Made by a program: the position numbers and the translations under genes
Part shown: in pieces, positions 32,597-43,345 of the stretch
Layout: every line of letters starts with the position of its first letter
Position numbering within the stretch: the stretch's first letter is position 1
From: Meconema thalassinum
Lineage: Eukaryota > Arthropoda > Insecta > Orthoptera > Tettigoniidae
Direction of reading: 5' to 3'
Assembly: GCA_946902985.2 (NCBI GenBank)
Contig: OX336390.1
Span: 524,166,861-524,230,860 of the forward strand
DNA: 64,000 bases
Notes under the pieces: generated by a model
The model's database searches: none
The model's input: the letters and a program-made list of their open reading frames with translations, nothing else
What the model was told of the DNA's origin: nothing

Positions 32597-32799
32597 GATT
32601 TTCAGCGGGGTTTTCTGGGTTTCTGGTTTTGTTGTCCTATCTGGAACACTACTTAAAAAAATATTGTCCGAATGACACACGGAAGGTCAGTACACACGTG
32701 GAACTAAGGAAGCACCGGTATTAGGAACCGTAACCTCTTCCAATGCGGTCACACAGCGCGCACACACGTACCGCACTCGGCCACGACCAGTGACCAACT
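32597..32799 (-). promoter_or_regulatory. LINE A 5' leader, putative internal promoter
   Basis: About 200 bases before ORF1, from the SINE junction. Full-length LINEs carry their promoter here. Near its start a tRNA A-box-like TGGCCGAGTGCGG (32783-32771, minus) is visible, but no convincing B-box follows. Start site and polymerase are unknown. Confidence 0.35.
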
Positions 32800-32818
32800 C
32801 GCTGAGCCACCACGCCCC
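32800..32818 (-). mobile_element. SINE family A, 5' tip of the split copy
   Basis: 19 bases, minus GGGGCGTGGTGGCTCAGCG, identical to the 5' tip of other SINE A copies. They are followed by two bases and then the outer target duplication 'tgtttttcaaga' (32821-32832). They pair with the piece at 27854-28035. Confidence 0.85.
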
Positions 32819-33258
32819 TGTGTTTTTCAAGATATTCTTCTCATCTTCGTTAATAATTTGGGACATTGTCAAGCCGAATTCATCCAGATCATTTTGAATT
32901 TCATAAACCAGAGTTCTTTGTTTTACTTTTGAAAAAATAATTAAATAATACTTTTATTTGTCTGGTATCCGGCAGGCGTGAGATATGACACAAAGAAAGC
33001 AATTCGCCTTTTTCGCATAATATCGACTATATACTCAGTTTCTTTATAAACCACTTCATTTGGTAATAGACGCCATTGACCATCCACCTGATGTTTTTTA
33101 TTAATTCTAGTTCTGAGAATTCTTCTATCAGTCTTCTGTAATGTGTCAGTAACTGATCGAGTGTTTAACTTGAAAAGTGTTTCACAAGCATATATTGCTT
33201 CCGGTTTAATAACTAATTCGTAATGTCGTAATTTGGCATTTAAGGAGAGTGTTTTTTT

Positions 33259-34149
33259 TTAACTAGACCAAGTAATATATTGCGCTTGTCTTAACTTTGT
33301 TGATCTATTTTTGATTGAAGCTTTCTCATTCAAATTACATGTTATAATCTCACCTAAATATTTAAATTCATGTACAACTTTAATTTCTTTATTGTTAATC
33401 AGTGTAATAGCTTGTGTTTCCACAACGAAGGATGCCATTATTTCAGTCTTTTCAAATGAAATTTGAAGTCCTACTTTTGCTGCAATAGACCCAAGTTCTT
33501 CAATTTGGTGTTTAGCCTCATCTATACTGGTTGCAAGCAGTGCAAGGTCATCCGCAAAAGCCAAGCAATTCAGTTTTATATTAGTACCAATATTTACATT
33601 TGGAGGACAAGTTTTGTTCCACTCACGCATGATCTTTTTAAGAACACAATTAAATAATAACGGTGATAGACCATCTCCCTGTCGAAGTCCAGTCCGGATA
33701 TCAAATGGTTCAGACAAGGCTCCTCGAAATTTAACCTTTGATTTAGTATCTTTCAAAGTAACGCCGATGAGGTTGATAAGCTGCTGATGTAACCCAAATT
33801 CCCTAAGGATGTTAAGTAATGACCCTCGATGGATACTGTCATAAGCTTTCTTAAAATCCACAAAAGTAATGACCAAATCCTTTTGTCTCATTCTATGATA
33901 TTTCATTATCCATTTCAGACTGATGATCTGATCCGGACAGCTGCGACCTGGTCGGAACCCTCCTTGATATTCTCCTAGTTCTTGATCGAGTTGATGTTGA
34001 ATTCTTGTCAAGATAATTCTAGATAGAATCTTGTATGTTACATCAAGCAAAGAAATCCCACGGTAGTCATTCGGGTCTGATCTATCACCCTTTTTATGAA
34101 TTGGGTGGATTACAGCCAGTCTCCATTCCTCTGGTAATTGTTCCGAAAT
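33259..34149 (-). pseudogene. Element B reverse transcriptase domain (RTE-type)
   Basis: 297 open codons on the minus strand between a TGA (34150-34152) and a stop at an A-run. Seen in order: LPEEWRLAVIHPIHKKGD, RSDPNDYRGISLLDVTYK, GEYQGGFRPGRSCPDQI, TFVDFKKAYDSIHRGSL with the first catalytic Asp, TGLRQGDGLSPLLFN, LAFADDLALLATS with the Asp pair, and EFKYLGEIIT. Upstream of the TGA the same frame continues (ELWKYANEQTISNLHKRLID), so one mutation broke it there. Downstream, TWSS-stop replaces the usual TWNxYNKK. No endonuclease is present (5' truncation). Close relative of the LINE at 55-57 kb. Confidence 0.8.
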
Positions 34150-34310
34150 TCATACATCGATGAGGCGTTTATGGAGGTTGGAGATGGTTTGCTCATTTGC
34201 ATATTTCCATAGTTCTGCTACCAATGAATTCTCTCTTGCTGCTCTACAATTTTTGAGCCAATCAATCCCTGCACATACTTCAGTCAAGTAAGGAGCAATA
34301 ATGTTCTTGC

Positions 34311-36089
34311 ACAAATACTATATTACAAAGTACTATAAAATATAAATCTGATTATCTCTATGATAGCTGCAAATCTTTTACATGGTCCGTATTCCCCTTG
34401 CATAATGTTTTTCGTCATAGGAAAAGGAACATCTCAACACCCAATCCTATAACGAGGCGTACGCCGTAAAGTGAAACGTTTAGGCAACCATCTATACATA
34501 GCTGGGTGGCTTGCAGCGTAAAGATAAAATGTTCAGGCAACCATTTATACATAGCTGAGTGGCGGGTTGCAGATGTTCTTAATACTGTGCGATGTATTGA
34601 CGTATTTTAGGGCTGGGAGTATTATACTCAACATCCTCACGCACAGTAGTTTGATATTGTGCCCAATCAGTCACGGCAGTCTGGCATCGAACTCAGGTCT
34701 CATCAGACAAGACCAGGCACATCGTTATGCCTAGAGTCGAACCATTGATCTCTGAGGGGGAGAAATTACAGGGAACCCAAAGAGCAATGAGAGGTATACT
34801 GACATATAATAAGGTAACGTGATTTCACGATCTATACGTGAATATCATAGCAATTTAAGATGAAAAACTGTAGCCAAATGCAAGGAAATATACATTTTCA
34901 GAGCATACGAGAATGAGAGGAGGCCAGTTTGAAGTTTTACAAATTACCCGTAGCAAGTGGGCGGAGAGCCTAGGCGCCGACCGCACTATTTACGTCTGGA
35001 GCAGGAAGACAGCTCAAAATTAATGACCCGGGTATCCACCGCTTGACAAGGAGGAAACTTAGAGTAGGGATGATGGCTCACGGAAATTAATTAATTAATT
35101 ACAGACAAGTGGAGTATTGAAATGCATTGAAATATACACCCAGGTGAATTTATTCACGGAGAGGTAATTTAGGAGTGGTTTTCACCTAAATTAAGGCCTA
35201 TATCTCCAAATGAACGAATTACAACCTAGCCTACGCTCGAGAGCAGTGACTTTGTGACCAGTCAACGGGGAATTACCACGTTGGCGTCCCCACGCGCTGA
35301 ACTAAGGAAATTAATTGTAATTAATTGGCCGAAGCGATCGCCGGCACGCGAATGTTTTTGAAACCTCCACACCTAAATAAACAAGATGTAGATGTCATTC
35401 CGGCTGAAGAGGTATTATTTCAAGAAAGGAGTCGCTCTCATGTGTCCAGTGGACTATTTTTTACGAGAAACCTTTATATAGGGGGAGTAAGGCAAGCCAA
35501 GCCAGTTGTTCTACAGTTGTTCTCCAGTCTTCAGCAGTTCGCCTAGAGTTATTCTACAGTATACACGTAACTAAGACGCTGCTAGTAGCGCGCCAAATGT
35601 TAAAGTATCGACGCTCCGCCGTTGAAGAACAATATAAGCAAGTTATAAGCTTCATAAGTAATCATGAAGCGCGTCGAAAGTAAATTAATACAGATATTTA
35701 CCTGTTATCTGACGCAAACATAAATTCGCCACAGCGAAAAGGGAACTTATAATGTTTTTGAACAGTTCTTATACCGGGAGGTATTGTCAGAATTATATAT
35801 GACATCATCATCAGGATCACTACAATGATGGGAGCTTGGAAATCATTGCCACCTAATCTGGATAGTGAGCTGAACAAGATTGCAGGGAACGAGGATCGAA
35901 CGTCCGTAAAACGCTGTTAGATTTTCACGGAGACCAGCGGTTGTCATAATTGCATCGCATCTCTGAGATCAGGCGTAGGAGAAGTCCGATTTAAGGATCA
36001 ACATGTAAAGTAGTGGATAAATGTACATAAATTGTGTAATAGTGATTTAAAAGTGTTCATCTGTATAGTGATTAATATGCAGTGTGTAG
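34311..36089. other. no gene recognised; short tandem duplication
   Basis: A 52-base direct duplication at about 34464-34570 ('cgtaaagtgaaacg...' and 'cgtaaagataaaat...', both followed by 'caggcaacca' or 'taggcaacca' and 'atacatagctg'). Its end also matches a block at 26.38-26.48 kb. The rest (34.65-36.09 kb) shows no coding or RNA signal. Confidence 0.45.
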
Positions 36090-36096
36090 CAGTGAT

Positions 36097-38165
36097 TATT
36101 ATTAGCGTATGGTACAACACAAAACAAACAACATAAACAATATACATACATACAATAAGTAACACATTACAACTATTACAATCATGCAAGGGAAAGGGTG
36201 TTCAAAGATTAATGTCTAAATTTTCTAGCCATCTTATGGCTTCAGTAGAGGCTATTACAAAGTCCTGTGTTGATCCAGTGAATGCCCTACTAATACACTC
36301 AGTGACAATATGGTTCATAGTCTGTCTAACTGCACCACAATCACAGGTTGGGGAAGATCGCATGCCCCATTTAAACATCATTGATCCGCATCTCCCGTGG
36401 TTAGTGCGGACTCTGTTGAGAGTTACCCATGTATTGCGGGGCAAATCAAATCCGGCTGGCATATTTTGAATGTTGAACAATGCCTGCCATTGCATTGGAG
36501 CTATGCTGTTCCACTCTTTTTGCCAATCAGCTTTTGGATCATAAACCTGCCTAACCAGTTCCTGTGCTGTTTTAATAGGTGGAGATCTTGACTTGAGACG
36601 GCTATATCTGGTGCTAGCATCTTCATGAATGGGGAGTTCAGGATTGGCCAATATCTTGTTGTATTCCCTGACCAAGTTGTTCAGTCTTCTAATTCTAGGC
36701 GGTTCTATGTGACTAAGCACAGGCAACCAGAAAAGAGGTGTAGATTTTATTGTGCCACTAATAATACGCATTGTCTCATTCAGGACTGTGTCCACCTTTT
36801 TAACATGAGAGCTGTTGACCCAAACTGAGGAACAGTACTCAGCTGTTGAAAGTACCAGTGCCATCGCCGAAGTACGCAATGTAGTTGCAAACGCTCCCCA
36901 TGTGGAGCCAGCAAGTTTGTGGATGATATTGTTACGTGTCCTTAATTTGGCTGCTAGGTTGGTGAGATGCTTCCTGTACGATAACGTTCGGTCAAGAGTA
37001 ACTCCAAGATATTTGGGGTTGGCATTATGAGGGAGAGGGCCTCCATTAAGAGACACTTTCAGGGTAGAGTTCGCTTGCCGATTGTTTAAATGGAAGAAGC
37101 AGGTTTCCGTTTTACTAGAGCTGGGCATCAAGCACCACATTTCGAAGTATTTGCATAGGACATCCAGGTCTGCATTTAAAGTTCTCTCTATCACATTAGC
37201 ATCAGCATGTTGAGTAACTATTGCTAGATCATCAGCATAAGCAAACTGACGAGAGCTGGTAGTAGGTATGTCCGCAATATATAGATTAAACAATAATGGA
37301 GAAAGAACAGATCCTTGTGGAAGACCATTATTGAGTACCCTTGTTTTGCTGTGGTTTTTATGCATAACTACCTGGATTATTCTATTTGAAAGCATATTGT
37401 TAATCAAACGTGACATTTGACTGCACTTTGTCAGTTTAAAGAACTTGTACACAATACCTTCTCTCCACACTGTGTCGTAGGCAGCTGTTAGATCAATAAA
37501 CACTGCCCCACTCTTCAATCGCTTTTCAAAACCTGTCTCAATATGTGTTGTCAAGGCAAGCACCTGATCTTCACAATTACGCTGAGGTCTGAAACCAGCC
37601 TGCTCGATAGGAATGCTTTTACAAATTAGGGGGCTTATTCTATTGTAAATAAGTCGTTCCAGGAGCTTAAAACAAACGCTCATTAAGGCGATTGGTCTGT
37701 AGCTTTCAACAGAATTCGGAGGTTTGCCAGGTTTTACGATAGCTAGAATCTTAGTTCGTTTGAACTCGGAAGGAAGTTTACTTGTTTGAAGGATGTTTGA
37801 AAAGAACTGCACTAACCAATTCCTTACATTCTTTCCAAAGTGCTTCAGAAATTCTGGGTGTATACCGTCAAAACCCGGGGCTTTTCCATTTTTCAATACT
37901 TTTAGGGCAAGAAGTAGCACTTGTTCAGTAAAAGGATCAGAAATGTTGGAGGAGGTAGTATAAAGCTTTCTCAACTGAGACAGTTCATCTTTTATAATTC
38001 TTTTATGACACTTTTCAGGCTTGACTTTAGACAAGCTGGCAATGCGACTGGCAACATGATTGGGTGAAATCTCTGGCTTCAGCTGGGGACTATGTGGTAT
38101 TCTTCCTAGCTTACTTAGGAGGCTCCAAGCTTTTCTACTCGAGTGTCTGAAGTCTAATGTTTCCA
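36097..38165 (-). mobile_element. 5'-truncated jockey-like LINE (element J)
   Basis: The minus strand begins at about 38165 in the codons just before the RT domain and runs through the RT and C-terminus to a 3' end 'gtaccatacgctaataataat' (36097-36116). A 7-base direct repeat 'cagtgat' (36090-36096 and 38166-38172) flanks it and fits a target duplication. The endonuclease and ORF1 are missing. The 3' terminus resembles the ends of SINE families C1 and H ('ccatacgat' or 'ccatacgct' followed by AT-rich repeats). Clade by motif style: jockey/BS-like. Confidence 0.7.
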
Positions 38166-38244
38166 CAGTGATAAAGGCCACTGATAAAAATATGTGTATC
38201 AGATGGAAAATGTGTGAATCTAAGTGTTGTGTAAAGGATAACAT
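36202..38244 (-). CDS. Element J reverse transcriptase, open 680-codon frame
   Basis: Open from an ATG at 38242-38244. The first ~28 residues come from flanking DNA; LINE sequence begins near DFRHSSRKAWSLLSKLG (31-47). RT motifs: NGKAPGFDGIHPEFLK, SYRPIALMSVCFKLLERLIY, QAGFRPQRNCEDQVL, FIDLTAAYDTVW with Asp251, GLPQGSVLSPLLFNLYIADIP and YADD (336-339). A thumb-like region (PKYLGVTLDRTLSY) and a C-terminal Cys/His cluster (Cys634, Cys636, His645, Cys650) follow. No endonuclease or RNase H. The absence of stops over 650 codons suggests a recent insertion; host use is possible but nothing here shows it. Most likely a dead-on-arrival copy. Confidence 0.75.
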   Translation of the reverse strand: MLSFTQHLDSHIFHLIHIFLSVAFITVETLDFRHSSRKAWSLLSKLGRIPHSPQLKPEISPNHVASRIASLSKVKPEKCHKRIIKDELSQLRKLYTTSSNISDPFTEQVLLLALKVLKNGKAPGFDGIHPEFLKHFGKNVRNWLVQFFSNILQTSKLPSEFKRTKILAIVKPGKPPNSVESYRPIALMSVCFKLLERLIYNRISPLICKSIPIEQAGFRPQRNCEDQVLALTTHIETGFEKRLKSGAVFIDLTAAYDTVWREGIVYKFFKLTKCSQMSRLINNMLSNRIIQVVMHKNHSKTRVLNNGLPQGSVLSPLLFNLYIADIPTTSSRQFAYADDLAIVTQHADANVIERTLNADLDVLCKYFEMWCLMPSSSKTETCFFHLNNRQANSTLKVSLNGGPLPHNANPKYLGVTLDRTLSYRKHLTNLAAKLRTRNNIIHKLAGSTWGAFATTLRTSAMALVLSTAEYCSSVWVNSSHVKKVDTVLNETMRIISGTIKSTPLFWLPVLSHIEPPRIRRLNNLVREYNKILANPELPIHEDASTRYSRLKSRSPPIKTAQELVRQVYDPKADWQKEWNSIAPMQWQALFNIQNMPAGFDLPRNTWVTLNRVRTNHGRCGSMMFKWGMRSSPTCDCGAVRQTMNHIVTECISRAFTGSTQDFVIASTEAIRWLENLDINL

Positions 38245-41200
38245 GATGGCTTAAATCAAGCGTCATGGTAGCGCTAAAGCTGAAGCGCTGGCACTATCCA
38301 GCAAAGAGGAAAAAGTGAGTACCCATTTTATAATGTCATTATAACTAAATAGTTCACCATGTAACGATGCATCACTTTGAGAATAAGATGTAATAGTCAC
38401 TTCCTGAACGAGTTTTCACCACTCGTCTTAAATAAAATATGGCTTGGAAGGTGATTTGTTTAAGGCCATTCAGGCAAAAAAAATAGTGATGGATGTAACG
38501 GTAACGTTAAATGAATAATGATAATAATAATAATATTATTGGGTCGGCAACAGTAAAGTAATAGGCATTTTTGGCCTAAATAATGTTCAAATAGTGTCAT
38601 GTCTAATATAAAGATACTGTATTTGGTAAACAGTAAGAGTATAACGTGAAATATAGAGAAATACGAGAGCTTTTTCAGTGTCAGTGAAATATGAGTGAAT
38701 ATTTGATATGGTCAATCCTTAGGATTATGTTTGAGGACCATTAAAGTAAAGAAGCCAGTAAATGTATACATTTTGTTAGGAGCTATGTAAAGCTTTGGCT
38801 TAAGTGGTATGACAGAGAGAACGCGGGTGCCTTAATAGTTGAGTCATATATGTGAAGTATTGTTTGAGCCGCATGTAAGCGTGCAGAATTAACGTAGAAT
38901 CCAGTGATTTACGTAAATAAATATTGCGGGGACCAAACTAGTATAGCTTGCGCGTTAGGTGAGAAGTTGGCTAAATCTACGAGTAGTATCGCCCTGGAGC
39001 ATACTGTATTATTTGCAGCGAATTGGACAGAGCCTGTCTGTATCCAACGTTTGCATGAATTATGGCCACTATTGACGTCCGTCGAGACGCAGTGAGCCTA
39101 TGTGTAAAATGACCTACCCTGAGAGGTAAGGATCATATTCGTCGCTAAAGGAACGCAGATTTTCCTTATATTTTATTGACAGCTGCTGGTGAAAATCGTG
39201 GATTTTCACTATGATGCGCGTCTAAAGCCACTAGTAGTCACCATAGAACGGCAAGGCTATCACTAGAATTCCACCCCAGCCATGAATGTTAATTAAGGAG
39301 CCAGTTGAGCCCAAGACACTATAAGGATAGGTGTTAAATATTTAAATGACTCAATTACTTAGGAGCCACACTTAGCGTTACTCCAGTACTGCAATTTGTA
39401 AACAAACTTGACCTTGACGGCAGAGAGAGGGGGGATTGTAGACCACTTCTGCGGCAGCCATTTTGACTAGCCAGCTGGAACGAATTTTATTGCATGCTGA
39501 GGGGGAGGAAGGTCGTTCGACCGGTCCCTTGGAAATTAGAGTCACAATAGGACACTGAGGAATCTCGATATTTCAATATGCAATTAAGATTTGAGTGTTT
39601 GATCATGCCAATTGAAGTGAACGGTGTGTTGCAACTCACATACGTTGTTGGGTCATAGAAATCAGATAATATTTGGCTCAGTTATTCTCTGAGGAGGAAA
39701 GCTGAACCAAAATAATGTAGTCATCTTCTTTAGAGTGCATTTTGCCAGTTCCTGCTAATTTATGCAGACGGGTATGTGTTTTCCCAGAACATGACACATT
39801 TGTAACGATGATAAGCCCGACAAGACCCAGAAAATCGTTATATGGTGAAACTATAATACATTCTATCCATGTTTATTTTGGAAGGGATAAGTACCACTTT
39901 TCTTAAAGCGTTCATATGGATGGAAAGAAGGAAGATGATTCACACGACACAACAAATATTTGTTAATGATTGCAGAAAATAATGAATTCATGCTAATAAA
40001 GGTAAATGCCATAAGAAACGGAATAATGTTTTATTAGTATCATTTTTATGTGATATGTGATTTTTGTGTTATGATACTCCCATTAACTAAAATTGTGTCA
40101 CATGATGAGCACTATGGAAACCCATGGAAGTCTGAAAATATTATTGACAGGATGCTAGAATTAGATTTGAGTGCAGTGTAGCACTATTTTAAGAAGAAAG
40201 CTCACAGAATAACCCTATTTTTATTTGCGGGAATTAAATATAATCTGTCCTTTATTTGTATTTGTTGTATAGCCATGATTTTAGACCAGTAAATAGTTCA
40301 TTTTTAGGAAAATGTTGTGTATTTCCTGTAGAGTAGTTACCTGGTAGACTCAAATCCTGAGCATGTGGTCGTATGGTGGGCAGGAACGTCCCATACCTCG
40401 AAAGACCGTGAGTTAGTTGGGATACGAACACATGATCCACATGATGACAGATGGGTACAATATGTGTGAGAAGTCTGTCCGATAAACTGGGTTATCGATG
40501 TACGAGTAATCGTAAACGTACTCTGCACTATGCCTGAGAAGAAAGGGGTCATGGTCTAATGTTAGGTACCATACCAGTATCCGTTTGAATATTGTAAGTG
40601 GGAAAGCATGAAAAAACACTTTCAGAATGGCCAAGGTGAGAATCGAGTACACCTCTTTTCATTTGTTCGAAGGTTGAGTGAAGGATACCCTTCAACCCTT
40701 AAACAAGAACTGAGCTCTTAGGCAGAGACGTAAATCGAACCGAAGTTCCTTGGGGAATGAGCCTTACTGACAACGAAGACGCCTATTTAAAAGACTGGCA
40801 AGTAGATTTCATCTATAACCCACTAATTGTTTCCAAGTAGTCTCAGGCAAACTCCAAAAGACCGGAATGAGTAGTCAAAAGATCGAATATCCAATACCCG
40901 GGTTACGGCGTGGGCATTGGAGATGCTGAGTTTGGTCTCATTCTGGGACTTTCCATGCTCACTCTAGCTTAACATATGGGTAAAACCTTATTTCAACCCC
41001 TGGCATTACCCACCCCAATTCTAAATCTAAATAATTACTAACGGTTGAACATCCTTTCTAATTGCTACGGCTATAGAGACGCCCGGTTGCTGGAATTGCG
41101 CCTGAATGGGATGATAATCGTGCAATAAATAAAGACACAGATCTCTTCCAATTTAGAAACCACAACCGATTATGCTGCGATTTGATCTTACAAGCTTGGG

Positions 41201-41845
41201 CACACTACGCCTCGCAGCTAGTAAAAATACCATAGTTATACACGTTACGCGTTACTTTGTACTGTCTTTCGAATAACATTGTCCCAAGAAAGCCAGAGTA
41301 TTGTAAGCGATGTGATGATGACAATGTTGAAATTACTATTCGATCCAAGAGAGAAATTTAGCGTATCAAGTAAGATCGTAAATGGCAAATGTTTATTTTG
41401 CAACACAGTTATCATTTGCATCGAGTCTATCGTAATCTACATGGCTAATATTATCATATTCAACATATTCTCCGGTAAGATATTTTAACTTTTTGTGACG
41501 ATACAGATTACACTAGTCTACAAAAAAAACTTGTTTTCAGTTACAAAAACAAAACAATCTGTTTCTGGAAGATAATTTGTCCATGAATCCAGATCTATTC
41601 TCGGAATTTATGTATCAGCCTCAGTTTCTATGTTATAATGGTTTTTGTAAATGCTTGCGACAGCCTTTATATTACATGTATTTGGCCAAAGGAGAACAAA
41701 AAATGTGTTATTACACAAATGAATCAAAGAAATGGGCTAAATTAGAGTAAATAAATCTGAATAAACAATAATTAATTAATATAATGATTGCAGACAAGTA
41801 GCCATACATAGCAGGAGTAATACATACAGAATTTAAGACACATAA
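38173..41845. other. no gene recognised (3.7 kb)
   Basis: Anonymous AT-rich DNA with small (AAT)n runs near 38515-38535. Open frames here are short and without motifs. No RNA gene, repeat boundary or target duplication was found. Confidence 0.45.
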
Positions 41846-41849
41846 TTTA

Positions 41850-42460
41850 GTTTTCAACGCTAAATTCAGTCACTCTCATTAGCCATTTCTTACAATGTAA
41901 CACATGATATTTATCACATTGTAGTTCACAAAATTTGCAAAGACACTTATTCGTCACTATATGAAACTATTTATGGAACACACTTCATGGTGAAAGCCAT
42001 GTACTGCCAGTCGCGTTACAGCATTCCTCATGGTTTTATTCGGTCTTGTCCAGCTCCTGTCTAACATAGCAGCTGTTGCATAGAAATCTTCTTCAATTTC
42101 TCCTCTCTTATACATATTTTCCGACATCATCTCCTATACGCCATTGTTTCTGAAAGAAGCAACACATAGTGCAGATCTTCCAACAAAAATGACTCCTTCG
42201 TCAAGATGTATACATATCGTGATGGGGTGTATTTGGAGACCACAATTACTCACTTGAGAAAGGTAGCCTTCACTTGCTCCCATTCTTTTAGGCTAATCCT
42301 TTTAAGAATCCCCATACTAAGTGTATGCCATATGTCAAAATTTGGATAATTTTCACTCGAAAGAGCATCATTGCCGACTCTAGGGAGATTTGTTGAATGC
42401 GATCTACATCTGCCTTGACTTTTATGGCATGTATTTGGAAAAAAAACACAATGCAACAAT
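41850..42460 (-). pseudogene. LINE C-terminal fragment (non-LTR, clade uncertain)
   Basis: The minus strand, in broken frames, reads FRVKIIQILTYGIHLVWGFL near 42390, WEQVKATFLK (about 42285-42250), then NAVTRLAVHGFHHEVC near 42000 and a Cys/His cluster like C-x2-C-x4-C-x3-H (CKFCELQCDKYHVLHC) near 41900. This pattern (YGIEIIWE, VKATFLKK, TRLAVHG-H-x-VC, terminal zinc knuckle) is the post-RT region of a non-LTR retrotransposon different from elements A, B, D and J. The RT core is absent. Confidence 0.5.
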
Positions 42461-42985
42461 CACCAACGGGCTGCAATCCGCCTCACAATCGCAATCGGCG
42501 GTGGATTTCGTAACTGAGGATAATGAATGGACCTCATTGTATATTTCGATTGTTTTCCAAAAATTACATCCGCAAAAGATAACTGAAAGCATATTAATTA
42601 AGCAATACCAACGTAACCAAAAATGCAGCATTTATAATGCGTTTAAAGATAGATATGAAAACTGAGCCCGATAGATGAAAAGGGATTTCAGTTTCAAAGT
42701 CAGTACCCACGACTTAGCTTACAACACCATTTGCCTTCTTTGTAACAAACATTCTGTTGACCAGTGTTATCATCGGCAATGAGACGAGCATTTATCTATA
42801 GGTTAACAAAAAGTACGATTTTCTTTTATAATGCGTATTTCCCTAATAGACTGTAATACATATTTAACGTAATCATATAAATTACCATGGGTTTATTATA
42901 TTTCAATCATTAGCACCATTTTTGTGTGTTTAAGGTACTGTATTTAGCAACATATGAAGTCATCCCCGTTCCTTATTGGCTAGCA
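42461..42985. other. no recognised feature
   Basis: About 500 AT-rich bases without a recognised gene or repeat. Confidence 0.4.
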
Positions 42986-42989
42986 TTCT

Positions 42990-43345
42990 TGGCTGTTAAG
43001 TCCAAGGTACCAGTTTTGATATCCGGATCTGCCAGAAAATTTAAATTTGGTGTGTGGGTTGGAACAAGTTTCACTGAGCTTCGTAGGGAAAAACAAAGAA
43101 AAGGTGAGTTCGGTTCCTACCTCATCCATCCCTGATGTGTTTTTTCATGGTTTCCCACTTCCATTCCAGGAGGCAAAAGCCGGGATGGTTCCTAAATTAA
43201 TGCCATTGCCACCACCTACCATAATCCTAGCACCAATTACAAGTACTCACATTAGTACATCCATCACAATGGCACGGGCATTTAAAAAAATTCCATACAT
43301 ACTCCCAAGTACACGGGGTTGAAATGACCACGATATCCAAAATAA
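42990..43345 (+). mobile_element. SINE family E copy
   Basis: Contains 'atccggatctgccagaaaat' (end of the tRNA-like part), 'catggtttcccacttccatt', 'gccgggatggttcctaaatt', and the tail module 'acattagtacatccatcaca', 'caagtacacggggtt'. The order matches the 7.6-kb copy. Confidence 0.55.

Larger units (their letters stand above)
28036..32799 (-). mobile_element. Full-length Tx1/L1-like LINE (element A), 4.76 kb
   Basis: A complete two-ORF non-LTR retrotransposon: 5' leader 32799-32597, ORF1, ORF2, a ~54-base 3' untranslated region and a poly(A) tail of 20 (T run at 28036-28055). Both ORFs are uninterrupted, so the insertion is young. It sits inside a SINE A, splitting it in the tRNA-like A-box. 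A 3-4-base repeat (gcg, with a possible leading a) flanks it. The clade call rests on RT and endonuclease motif style (DFRPVTLLCSDYK, SVRQGCPLSMLLF) and on a C-terminal zinc knuckle. In family terms it would retrotranspose by target-primed reverse transcription. Confidence 0.85.
27622..34310 (-). mobile_element. Old RTE-type LINE (element B), host of the nested insertions
   Basis: Its 3' end lies at 27622-27841: a (TTTA)n tail, then 'gttacgccctcattggagca' and 'cttttcccaaaacattttca'. These match the 3' end of the RTE-type LINE at 55.0 kb ('ggccctctaaggagca', 'atcttcccaaaacttcctca'). The rest lies at 32833-34310 with the RT domain at 33259-34149. Between these parts sit SINE A and the full-length LINE A. 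The 5' end is truncated near 34.31 kb, with no endonuclease. A TGA at 34150-34152 and a stop at an A-run (33257-33265) make it inactive. Confidence 0.7.

Noticed and set aside
32687..32872. Possible extra N-terminal frame upstream of ORF1 of LINE A
   Set aside because: It crosses the SINE junction and the target duplication, so it cannot be a LINE gene.
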